A stretch of DNA of 64,000 bases from Paracoccus albus (GTDB lineage Bacteria; Pseudomonadota; Alphaproteobacteria; Rhodobacterales; Rhodobacteraceae): contig NZ_CP115775.1 of NCBI RefSeq assembly GCF_027913035.1, positions 2,823,501-2,887,500 on the forward strand. The letters are read 5' to 3'. Under the pieces are notes generated by a model that saw nothing but the letters and a program-made list of their open reading frames with translations, did no database searches and was not told where the DNA came from. The position numbers were made by a program, and so were the translations under genes. Positions 43,941 to 51,680 of this stretch are shown piece by piece; the first letter of the stretch is position 1, and every line of letters starts with the position of its first letter.

Positions 43941-44497
43941 TGCAACTTATCCGGCGCGGGCTTGCCAAAGCGGGCGGCAACATGGATCAGCCCTGAGAAA
44001 CAGAAAAACGGCATGATCAGCCAGAACCATAGCTTGCGGATACCAAGCGTCGTCGTCGGCTCCTGATACATGAAATTAAAGCTGTCGCGGGCGTAATCCG
44101 ACATGCTTTCCGCGGCAATTACGCCGGGCAGATCAAACCAGTTCCACAGGGTCCAGCCGAAAATCAGCAGGATCGCCAGCAGGACGGTATCAACCACGCG
44201 CAGCAGATTTTTCTGTGCGCCGGGCCCAAGCCTATCGGCCAGAAGCGTTACGGCCAGATGCTCGCGGTTTGCGATTCCAAGCGACGCACCGGCAAAGGCA
44301 CCTACAACCATGAGATACACCGCCAACTCATCTGTCCAGATCAGCGGTCGCCCGAAAGCACGCGAGACGACATTTGCCAGCAGCAGCGCCAGTACCGTAA
44401 GGATCATAAGCCCGGTCAGTCGCGCCTCGGCCCAAGCGAATCCCGCACTCAGCCTTTGCAGCGGACCCGATATCTCACTCTGTGGAAGCTCGGCCAT
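43937..44497 (-). CDS. TRAP transporter small permease (DctQ type)
   Basis: A 186-residue protein with four predicted membrane helices and the DctQ-type LLANVVSRAFGRPLIWTDELAVYLMVVGAFAGAS region. It is the first gene of the minus-strand meta-cleavage unit and is divergent from the GntR regulator. A DctP gene would normally precede it; none does. Confidence 0.86.
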   Translation of the reverse strand: MAELPQSEISGPLQRLSAGFAWAEARLTGLMILTVLALLLANVVSRAFGRPLIWTDELAVYLMVVGAFAGASLGIANREHLAVTLLADRLGPGAQKNLLRVVDTVLLAILLIFGWTLWNWFDLPGVIAAESMSDYARDSFNFMYQEPTTTLGIRKLWFWLIMPFFCFSGLIHVAARFGKPAPDKLQ

Positions 44498-44558
44498 AAT
44501 CCCCCCAATTGCTTAGAGAGATCGCACATACTGGTTTGCCTCCCTCCGGAAATTGAAT

Positions 44559-44600
44559 AAATATCGATATTTTTATTCTGTCAAACCTAAAATCGATATT
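44559..44600. promoter_or_regulatory. Paired ATCGAT-centred operators in front of the GntR gene
   Basis: AAATATCGATATTT at 44559-44572 is a perfect 14-bp palindrome. A second copy of the core, AATCGATATT at 44591-44600, lies with its ATCGAT centre 29 bp away, close to three helical turns. Both lie in the gap between the divergent DctQ and GntR genes, so they are good candidates for GntR binding and autoregulation. Confidence 0.65.
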
Positions 44601-44666
44601 CTTGCGCTTGCCGATCAGCTTGGATACGCTTGCCCAGACAAGTCACATAAAAAGAGGTCGCCTGCG

Positions 44667-45362
44667 TTGAACCAGTTTGAGCCTGAAGTGCAGGAAAAAA
44701 CGCTGTCCGAACGCGCCTATCGCGTTATCCGCGAAGACATCGTTTCGGGTAAGCTTGCGCCCAGTCAGAAGCTGAAGATCGACATGTTGCGGCAGCGCTA
44801 TAGTCTGAATGCGAGCCCACTGCGCGAGGCTCTGTCGCGATTGGCTGGCGATAATCTGGTCGAGGTTTTGGGCCAGCGGGGATTTGCCGTTGCCCCGATC
44901 TATCCCCGCGATGCCGAGGAAATCGGCGACCTCCGCAAGATGCTGGAGGCAGAGGCATTGGCGCGCTCCATCCCGCGCGGCGATAGCGCATGGGAAGAAC
45001 GACTGATTACCGCCTATCATCGCTTGTCGCGCTATGAGGTCGGGCACGATCAGGGCATTGACGAACTGGCCGCATGGGAACTGCGGAATTTCGAGTTCCA
45101 CGAAGCAACGGTCGCTGCCTGTGACAGCCTCTGGCTGCTGCGCGTGCGCGAACAGCTGTTCCGCCAACATGAGCGCTATCGCCGCTTCAGCCGCATCATG
45201 TCGGTCGCCACGCGGGCCATTCATGACGAACACGAAGCCCTGTTCGAAGCCTGTATCGCCCGCAACGTCACCCTCGCACAGGATGTGATCGCCAGCCACA
45301 TCCAGCGTACCACCGATGCGGTCACCTCTGCTCTAAAAGAGAATGGCGATAGGCAGGATTAA
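44667..45362 (+). CDS. GntR-family (FCD subfamily) transcriptional regulator
   Basis: A GntR regulator with winged helix (TLSERAYRVIREDIVSGKLAPSQKLKIDMLRQRYSLNASPLREALSRLAGDNLVEV) and an FCD ligand domain carrying the metal-type histidines and arginines of RKMLEAEAL, NFEFHEATV and IHDEHEALFEA. The chosen start is a TTG at 44667 (231 residues) with AGAGG 9 nt upstream. An ATG at 44553 would add 38 residues of unlike sequence lying across the operator palindromes. It probably controls the divergent TRAP/meta-cleavage operon. Confidence 0.83.
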   Translation: MNQFEPEVQEKTLSERAYRVIREDIVSGKLAPSQKLKIDMLRQRYSLNASPLREALSRLAGDNLVEVLGQRGFAVAPIYPRDAEEIGDLRKMLEAEALARSIPRGDSAWEERLITAYHRLSRYEVGHDQGIDELAAWELRNFEFHEATVAACDSLWLLRVREQLFRQHERYRRFSRIMSVATRAIHDEHEALFEACIARNVTLAQDVIASHIQRTTDAVTSALKENGDRQD

Positions 45363-45500
45363 TCGCAGCCCTGCCGGATTCCAGAGAGTATGCATCGGTC
45401 ATTTCCAGCAACCCGCCCCGAATTATTATGCGGCAACATCTGCCTGCCTAAAAACCATGCCTCTTTTGATTCCCTTCGGCAGTGGCCCCGAACATAACAT

Positions 45501-45528
45501 TTGAAAATCATGCCGCGCTCGCTATAAT
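45501..45528 (+). promoter_or_regulatory. Sigma-70 promoter of the exported GMC oxidoreductase gene
   Basis: TTGAAA at 45501-45506 and a perfect TATAAT at 45523-45528 are separated by 16 bp, in an AT-rich stretch about 105 bp before the ATG. The rest of the 45363-45634 gap shows nothing else recognisable. Confidence 0.72.
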
Positions 45529-45634
45529 TTAATTGTTATCAATCAATATACTGTGCAGAACTTGCAGAATTCGTGTCGACCGAAACAGTTTGTCGGCGTT
45601 TGAAACGGCATATGACGAGTTAAGGGGTATCGTG

Positions 45635-47881
45635 ATGAATGGCACTTTGCTGGACAATATTCGTCCTGACAGAAGGTTTTTTATTCTGTCCATCGCATCC
45701 GCAGTTCTTGCTGCGTCGACCGCGCCCGCATTGGCAACCGGCAGCCCGCCACCGGCACAGCAGGCCGCGCTTCGCGCCACGCATGACGCGCTTTTCGGGC
45801 TGTGGTTCCCTTTGGACGAACTTGGCCTCAGCGATACGGTTAAGGACGCGGTCACGCCGATTTCCGCTCAGGTCAGCGACGGCATCTTCGCAGCATTTCA
45901 GGAACCCCCGCTGAGCGCGCTTCTGGCCGGCATGACCAACCCCGATGCCCTGCCCTTCCACGACAAGCTGGTCGCCAGCGACAACGATGCCGTCAAGGCT
46001 TTCATCTCCAGCCCCGGCGGGTTCGGGGCGCTTGGCCCGGATCAGCAATCGGCGCTTTTGTCTTTCTTCATGAGCGGCAGCGCCGGACCTGTCGCAACAC
46101 AGATTGCACAGGTCCTGCGTGAGGCCTATCTCAGCATGATCTGGGGCCTGCCACTGGCCGAACCCCTGGCAGATTTCGTCGCGCCGCCGGTCTTCGTCAA
46201 ACAACCCGACATTTACGCCGGTCTGAATGCCCCGAAAATAGCACCCAGCCGGCTGCGCTATGATCCGGCGACTCAGACCGTTTCACATGCAGATGGCCCG
46301 ATAGAATATCTCGTGATCGGCAGCGGGCCCGGCGGGGCGACGGTCGCAAGCCAGCTTCGGCAAGCGGGCAAGCGGGTCGTGCTGGTGGAAAAGGGGCCGT
46401 TCGTTGTCTGGGGCTCGATGGATACGCGCAGCTATGCCGGGCTGATGTATCGCCACGACCGCGCGGCGACGGTTGACAATGCCATCGTCATTCGCAGCGG
46501 CGAAACCCTTGGCGGCGGTTCTGCCGTCAATATCGACCTCGCCTTTTCGCCGCTGGAGGCAACCGTTCAGGCCCGCATCAATGAATGGATCGAAAGCGGG
46601 TTAATGGATGGCGATTACTACGCCACCGACAGCATTGCGGCGGCGTATCAGTGGGTTCGCGAAGCCATCGGCACAAGGACATTGTCCGAATCCGAATTGA
46701 ACAACGACAATCGCGTGTTGTGGGACGGTGCGGCATCCTATGGCGTCGATCCGTCGCTCTATCATCTTAACCGTTTTCCGGTCGGCGACTCTCCATCCCC
46801 GGTGAACGACAAGCGCGATGCGGCGCGCCAGCTGATCTATGAAGCGCTTGGCGATGATACAAATCCACTTGGCCTGATCCCCGACGCGACGGTCGACCGC
46901 ATCATTTTCGACGACACGGCCAAGCGGGCAACCGGCATCAGCTTTCGGGCAAACGCACCCTGGACCGATCATGGCAACACCATCGTCGATCCTGCGGGTC
47001 TGAACCTGCCGCTCGATCAGCCATGCACGATAAATGCGGAAAACGTCGTTCTGGCGGCCGGAACGCTTGGTTCGACGCGCGTGCTGCTCAATACGGCAGA
47101 AGCGAATCCGGCAGTTGCCAATGACCTGATCGGTCGCGGGTTGATCCTGCATCCCTCATTCCCGCTGATGGGGCGCTTCGACAAGACGATCAATCTGCTG
47201 CAAGGGCTGGACAGTGCGACCTATGTCAGCTCCTTCGGCGTGTCACCGGGGTTTATCTATGAAACGATGGGCGGTTTGCCGGCCTATGGCGCGCCGCTGA
47301 TACCCGGCAGCGGCAAACAGGTCTTTGATGAGATCAGCAGTTTCAACAACTATGCCGGCTTCGGCTGTATGCTGGTCGACACCCCTTCGCATGACAACAG
47401 GATCGTTCTGGATGCAGAGGGCAATACGACGGTCGAGTACAGTCTCAGCGCCGATGACAAGGCGCGGTTCAGGACGGGCGTCGGTATCGGCATCCGGATG
47501 ATGTTCCTGGCCGGGGCCAGTCAGGTCATCATTCCATCAAGCGAGAACGTGCTGGGCCTGCCCGATTTCGACCCGATGGTCGGCACCTACCTGACCGATA
47601 TCGCTCAGGCCGATCTGGTCGAGCAGAATATCGCCTTCACCCCGAACCGGACAACGCTGACCTCGGCACATCTTCAGGCATCGAACAAGATGGGGCCGCA
47701 TGGACAGGGTGTGGTTTCCCTGCGCCACAGGCTCTGGGCGGCTGACGGGTCAGAGATACCGAATGTCTATGTCATGGACAGCAGCATTTTCCCGACCTCG
47801 GTCGGGGCGAACCCGATGCAGTCGATCTATTCCATCGCGAAGATATTCTCTGATCGTCTGATCGCGGGCATCCCGACCTAG
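45635..47881 (+). CDS. Tat-exported GMC oxidoreductase with extra N-terminal domain
   Basis: A 748-residue protein. Residues 1-35 form a twin-arginine signal (DRRFFILSIASAVLAASTAPALA). About 36-220 is a helical region not seen in plain GMC enzymes; it may stand in for the separate small subunit of gluconate-dehydrogenase-type complexes. The FAD fold EYLVIGSGPGGATVASQLRQ starts near 225, and the C-terminal half has the active-site His in TSAHLQASNKMGPHG and VGANPMQSIYSIAKIF. The ATG at 45635 has AAGGGG upstream. It should oxidise an alcohol or sterol in the periplasm. The stop codon lies at the edge of an insertion element. Confidence 0.82.
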   Translation: MNGTLLDNIRPDRRFFILSIASAVLAASTAPALATGSPPPAQQAALRATHDALFGLWFPLDELGLSDTVKDAVTPISAQVSDGIFAAFQEPPLSALLAGMTNPDALPFHDKLVASDNDAVKAFISSPGGFGALGPDQQSALLSFFMSGSAGPVATQIAQVLREAYLSMIWGLPLAEPLADFVAPPVFVKQPDIYAGLNAPKIAPSRLRYDPATQTVSHADGPIEYLVIGSGPGGATVASQLRQAGKRVVLVEKGPFVVWGSMDTRSYAGLMYRHDRAATVDNAIVIRSGETLGGGSAVNIDLAFSPLEATVQARINEWIESGLMDGDYYATDSIAAAYQWVREAIGTRTLSESELNNDNRVLWDGAASYGVDPSLYHLNRFPVGDSPSPVNDKRDAARQLIYEALGDDTNPLGLIPDATVDRIIFDDTAKRATGISFRANAPWTDHGNTIVDPAGLNLPLDQPCTINAENVVLAAGTLGSTRVLLNTAEANPAVANDLIGRGLILHPSFPLMGRFDKTINLLQGLDSATYVSSFGVSPGFIYETMGGLPAYGAPLIPGSGKQVFDEISSFNNYAGFGCMLVDTPSHDNRIVLDAEGNTTVEYSLSADDKARFRTGVGIGIRMMFLAGASQVIIPSSENVLGLPDFDPMVGTYLTDIAQADLVEQNIAFTPNRTTLTSAHLQASNKMGPHGQGVVSLRHRLWAADGSEIPNVYVMDSSIFPTSVGANPMQSIYSIAKIFSDRLIAGIPT

Positions 47882-48538
47882 GTGTTTAGTCCCGGCATCT
47901 GGTGGATTGGATCGACGATGAATCGGTTGGGCTCTGAAGTCCAGATTTTGCAGATGTACTGGTAGGATGTGAGGCCGCTGAGCGTCTTGAGGCGGCGGGC
48001 GAAGTTGTACGCATCAAGGAAATCGGCGAGATGGCTGCGGAGTTGTTCGTGGCTTTCGTAGTGGTAGCGCTTGACGGTCGCGTCCCTTATCGTCCGGTTC
48101 ATTCGCTCGACCTGGCCGCTTGTCCAGGGATGGTTGGACTTGGTGCGTCGGCGCTCGATCCCGTTCGCCCCGCAGATCATATCGAACCGCATCGGCCGTG
48201 AGATGCCGTGTCGCTGAAGGCATCTGTGCAAAGAAGAACGCGTGAGATGCGGGATCGTCGGCTGCAGGGCATAGAGACAGTCGTCCAGCGGCAGCAGAGT
48301 GTGCCGACGAAAGGCGACGACGATGCCCTCTTCCTGCTCGCTGAGGACGGTCGAGCGCGACTCTTTCGGACCGGTCTTAAGATCCTCGACTGACTTCCGC
48401 TGCCGCCACTTCGCGACCGTCTTCGGGTTAATCCCAAGGTCGCGGCTTAGTTAGCTCCGCGGTCGAAGCTTGCGATCGCTGTATTGCTGCTCTGATGGCG
48501 TGCGTGGTCGTGGCGCTGCCGTGACGTATCTGTCCCAT
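47878..48538 (-). pseudogene. IS481-family transposase, frameshifted and internally deleted
   Basis: Reading from the ATG at 48538, the product begins MGQIRHGSATTTHAIRAAIQ, then is thrown out of frame by a duplicated CTAA near 48448-48455. The other frame continues with INPKTVAKWRQRKSVEDL to HRCLQRHGISRP. It then jumps in frame to MRFDMICGANGIERR, so about 100 residues carrying the first two acidic residues of the DDE triad are gone. The C-terminal NHPWTSGQVERMNRTIRDA with the last catalytic Glu and the tail IDPIHQMPGLNT-type end remain. It cannot encode an active transposase. Confidence 0.88.
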
Positions 48539-48595
48539 AACGCGTCCTTCCATTTATCCGAATGGATCGCACCAGCAAACCGTGGGATCAGACAC
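47882..48595. mobile_element. Decayed IS481-family insertion sequence
   Basis: Imperfect terminal inverted repeats GTGTTTAGTCCC (47882-47893) and GTGTCTGATCCC (complement of 48584-48595) match at 9 of 12 positions and bracket the transposase remnant. The element is about 714 bp, shorter than the roughly 1-kb family norm because of the internal deletion. No target-site duplication is visible. Its left end touches the GMC stop codon and its right end lies against an ion-channel pseudogene. Confidence 0.75.
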
Positions 48596-48941
48596 TTTGC
48601 TGCATCCCCACCAACCGCGACTGCAGGAACACGGTATAAAGCACGCCCAGCACCGCCTCGAACGACACAACGTACTGCGCGAAAGACCCCATCGGGGTGA
48701 TGTCGCCATAGCACCGCGTCGTCAGCGCGATATAGCCTTAATAGACCATCTGCTGCCAGTTGATCGCCGCGCCAGAGCTTGCGACGAACGACCCCGGCAC
48801 CAGCCATTCGATCAGCGCCAGAACCACCCCGGAACCAGAGCCGATCACTACGCCGACAGCGGCACATCCGTCATCACCGTTCTGGCCCTGAAGGGATAAA
48901 TCGCCAGCGTGATGCAGATAACCTAATCTGTGAACCGACAT
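48588..48941 (-). pseudogene. Ion channel (potassium-channel-like) gene remnant
   Basis: One minus frame reads GDDGCAAVGVVIGSGSGVVLALIEWLVPGSFVASSGAAINWQQMVY, a stop at 48740-48738, then GYIALTTRCYGDITPMGSFAQYVVSFEAVLGVLYTVFLQSRLVGMQQ up to the insertion element. TTRCYGDITP is a damaged form of the TTVGYGDITP pore filter. The 5' end is missing, there is an internal stop and the 3' end is joined to the IS terminus, so this is a broken two-helix channel gene. Confidence 0.75.
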
Positions 48942-49154
48942 GCATGTTTGGATGCCCCCCTTGGATGCAAGGATTTTATGACTTTGTGAGCATGTGATCG
49001 GGTGCGGTCATGTTTCAGGCGGACGCCCATCTATTCCTGACCCGACTTGACCCTTATGCCACGCTCCACAACACATTCGGTTCAAAAGATGCCCTTTGAT
49101 CATCAAACTGACTATGGCATGTCCGGGATCACCCGGCAGGCAGAGGCAAAACGA
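48942..49154. other. Non-coding stretch
   Basis: Between the channel remnant and the DUF3489 gene no reading frame, RNA gene or convincing operator is recognised. A short CCGGG-ATCA-CCCGG hairpin at 49123-49136 lies past the DUF3489 stop but has no T-run. Confidence 0.4.
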
Positions 49155-49715
49155 TCACTCCTCGCGACAGATTCTGTAGATCCGGCCTCTCTTCGCATTC
49201 TTCTCAGAAGTGACCTGCAACCCCAGCTTCCTTTTCAACGAGCCGGAGATTGCGCCTCGAATCGAATGATGCAACCAGCCCAGCGCCTCGGCAACCTCTG
49301 CAATAGTTGCGCCTTCGGGCCTCTGCAGCATCGAGATCAGCCGCGCCTGTTTTGTGTCAGGGCGCTGGGCGGCGATGATGGCCTCGGGCTTCGCGTCCCG
49401 CAAACCCATCATGGTCTTGACCACGACCGGATCGATGCCGATGGCGTCAAGCCCGGCATCGGTGGCGATCAATGTGGTGCCATGGCCGTCGCCGGTCTCG
49501 CGCCAGAGCGGTTCGTTGCGCCGGAGGTTGGCATCGACTTCTTCGATAAAGCCGTTCGCAATCACTTTGCCGACAGACATTTTCGCCGCAGCGCCATGCA
49601 GCCCTTCAGGCAGTGGCAGGGCGATATTGCCCGGCCGGATACTGGCGCGGGTCAGTATCAGGGCTTGGGTGTTGGTGAGTTTGTTCATGGCTGGGTCGTT
49701 GAACTGGATCGTCAT
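49155..49715 (-). CDS. DUF3489 domain-containing protein
   Basis: A 186-residue protein. The C-terminal about 70 residues (DTKQARLISMLQRPEGATIAEVAEALGWLHHSIRGAISGSLKRKLGLQVTSE...GRIYRI) match DUF3489, a winged-helix-like domain found in alphaproteobacterial accessory DNA and phage-like regions. The N-terminal half (NTQALILTRAS...FIEEVDANLRRNEPLWRE) is the usual partner region. Start 49715 has GAGG directly against it; an alternative ATG at 49688 (MNKLTNTQ) agrees better with the family's usual beginning. Possible DNA binding; function not known. Confidence 0.72.
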   Translation of the reverse strand: MTIQFNDPAMNKLTNTQALILTRASIRPGNIALPLPEGLHGAAAKMSVGKVIANGFIEEVDANLRRNEPLWRETGDGHGTTLIATDAGLDAIGIDPVVVKTMMGLRDAKPEAIIAAQRPDTKQARLISMLQRPEGATIAEVAEALGWLHHSIRGAISGSLKRKLGLQVTSEKNAKRGRIYRICREE

Positions 49716-49838
49716 CCTCGAAAAGCATGCTCCATCGGCCGCCGACGAGTAGGCAATTCAGGGTAATATTATTGCCTTCTGACTGTCATTTTACTCATCT
49801 CTGGTTCTTCCGGGAGTTCGCTGGCAGGCGACCTTCCC

Positions 49839-50633
49839 TCACATCAAGTGTTCGACCTCCGGCGCGGCCACGAATCGCCAGTGCCTGCGCGGTCCTGCCA
49901 TGACGTTGAGATAGTACATCTCGAACCCATAGGGCGCGCCGCAAGGGTGGTGGCCGCGGGGGACGCAGACGACGTCGCCATCCTTGACGGCCATGGTTTC
50001 ATTCAGAGCACCGTCATCGGTGTAGACGCGCTGAATTGCCCAGCCATTGCTGGGGTTCAGGCGATGGTAATATGTCTCTTCCAGATAGGTGATGCGCGGA
50101 AAGTCGTCCTCATCATGGCGGTGGCTGGGATAGCTGGACCAATGGCCTGCTGGTGTGAAGACCTCGGTCACCAGAAGGCTGTCGCAATAATCTTCGGCCT
50201 CCATGGCGATATTGTTGATATGGCGTGTATTGGTGCCCTTGCCGCGTTCGGTAAGGGTGATGCCGTCGGGGCCGATCCGGCGCGCCTGATGGCCGCCATG
50301 GCCGGGGGCGGAACAGACCGCGACGACGCAATCGGTCACCGCTTCGGCCTGCCATTGCTGGGCATTCGGGACATAGAGGCAATGCGGAGGGGTCTTTTCG
50401 AACACGTCCATGCGGTCACCCAATTCGCCCCAATCCTGACCGGCGGCCTCGATATGTGCCTTGCCCTCGACCATGACCAGAATGACCTCGTTTTCACCCG
50501 TCGCCTCCTGTGCCGTCTCGCCCGCGCGCAGCCGGTAAAGCGAGAATCCGACATAGCGCCAGCCGGCGTTTTCGGGGGTGATCTGATGCACCTTGCCATG
50601 GGTGCCGAAGGGTTTCTTCAGAAGATCGGGCAT
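49839..50633 (-). CDS. iolB: 5-deoxy-glucuronate isomerase
   Basis: A 264-residue bicupin. It contains FSLYRLRAGETAQ, the metal-site region SSYPSHRHDEDDFPRITYLEETYYHRL and VPRGHHPCGAPYGFEMYYLNVMAG, all typical of IolB. It converts 5-deoxy-D-glucuronate to 5-dehydro-2-deoxy-D-gluconate. The ATG at 50633 has GGAGA upstream; a longer frame from 50699 is not supported. It is the last gene of the inositol operon, after a 125-bp gap that contains a palindrome. Confidence 0.92.
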   Translation of the reverse strand: MPDLLKKPFGTHGKVHQITPENAGWRYVGFSLYRLRAGETAQEATGENEVILVMVEGKAHIEAAGQDWGELGDRMDVFEKTPPHCLYVPNAQQWQAEAVTDCVVAVCSAPGHGGHQARRIGPDGITLTERGKGTNTRHINNIAMEAEDYCDSLLVTEVFTPAGHWSSYPSHRHDEDDFPRITYLEETYYHRLNPSNGWAIQRVYTDDGALNETMAVKDGDVVCVPRGHHPCGAPYGFEMYYLNVMAGPRRHWRFVAAPEVEHLM

Positions 50634-50723
50634 GGGGTCTCCTTTCCGGATCGGGAGGCGGCAAGGGCGGCAGGTGCAAGCCTTGGAACCGCCGTGCAAA
50701 GCGTATGGATCGCGTCTATAACG

Positions 50724-50744
50724 CGTATATAATCCGTATATACG
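50724..50744. promoter_or_regulatory. CGTATATA inverted repeat before iolB
   Basis: CGTATATA (50724-50731) and TATATACG (50737-50744) form a perfect 8-bp inverted repeat with a 5-nt spacer in the 125-bp gap between iolE and iolB. The region is the most AT-rich of the operon. It may be a regulator site or part of a separate promoter for iolB. Confidence 0.5.
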
Positions 50745-50758
50745 TCATGCGGGGCGCA

Positions 50759-51673
50759 TCAGCCCACCGGACAACGGTCCAGCCCGGCCTCGGCGGCCAT
50801 CTGGCGCAGGGCGGTGTGACCCATCGACTGATAGTGACGCGGATCGCGCTGAACGGGGTCCTGCTCGGCCTCGATCACCAGCCAGCCGTCATAGCCGTGT
50901 TCGGCGGCGATCCTCAGGATCGGGGCGAAATCGACACAGCCCTCGGGGTCGCCCGGCACGGTGAACATGCCGCGGCGGACAGCTTCGATGAAGGACAGAC
51001 CGTCAGTGCGAACCTGATCCATGAACTCGCGGCGGATGTTCTTGCAGTGGATATGACCCACGCGTTCCATATATTTGCGCGCCACCTCTGCCGGGTTGGC
51101 ACCGCCAAAGGTGCAGTGGCCGGTGTCGAGAAGCAGGTAAACATCCGGCCCTGCCGCGGCCATGAATCGGTCGATGTCTTCGGCGCTTTCCACGCAGGAA
51201 CCTGCATGGTGGTGATAGCAGAAGCGCATCCCCTGCCCCGCCGCGTGCGCCGACAGATCGTTGATGCCCGTCATCAACCTGTCCCATTCCTCATCCGAAA
51301 GGATAGGCCTGTCATTGGCGGCAACCTCGCTATTGCCATGAACGGTATTCGAGCATTCGCAGATGATGATGACATCGCTGCCAGCGGCCTTGGACATCGC
51401 AATATGGGCATCCATTGCCGCTCGCTCCACCTCGGGCGTTGACCCGTTGGCAAGGATATTCGTCGAATGCCACCCGCCGATGAATTGCAGCCCGAAAGCG
51501 CCAAGCGCAGCTTTAAGCTCAGCGCCGTCCGAGGGCATCTTATGGCCCTTTTCGATGCCGTCAAAGCCGATCTCGCGGCAATCGGTCAGGCAATCCTCAA
51601 GGCTCAGATGGGCGCCGATGGATTGGTCGTCATCGTTCGACCAGGCGATTGGGTTGGTGCCGTAGCGGATCAT
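50759..51673 (-). CDS. iolE: Myo-inosose-2 dehydratase
   Basis: A 304-residue TIM-barrel enzyme. It begins IRYGTNPIAWSNDDD and has GFDGIEKGHKMP, YHHHAGSCVES and LLLDTGHCTFGGANP, with the metal ligands expected for IolE. It dehydrates 2-keto-myo-inositol to 3D-trihydroxycyclohexane-1,2-dione. It starts 7 bp after iolD ends. Confidence 0.93.
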   Translation of the reverse strand: MIRYGTNPIAWSNDDDQSIGAHLSLEDCLTDCREIGFDGIEKGHKMPSDGAELKAALGAFGLQFIGGWHSTNILANGSTPEVERAAMDAHIAMSKAAGSDVIIICECSNTVHGNSEVAANDRPILSDEEWDRLMTGINDLSAHAAGQGMRFCYHHHAGSCVESAEDIDRFMAAAGPDVYLLLDTGHCTFGGANPAEVARKYMERVGHIHCKNIRREFMDQVRTDGLSFIEAVRRGMFTVPGDPEGCVDFAPILRIAAEHGYDGWLVIEAEQDPVQRDPRHYQSMGHTALRQMAAEAGLDRCPVG

Positions 51674-51680
51674 GTCACCC

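Noticed and set aside
47869..48606. GCATCCC on both sides of the insertion element as a target-site duplication
   Set aside because: The copies lie 6 or more bases away from the element's inverted repeats on each side and are not adjacent to the ends, so chance is more likely.
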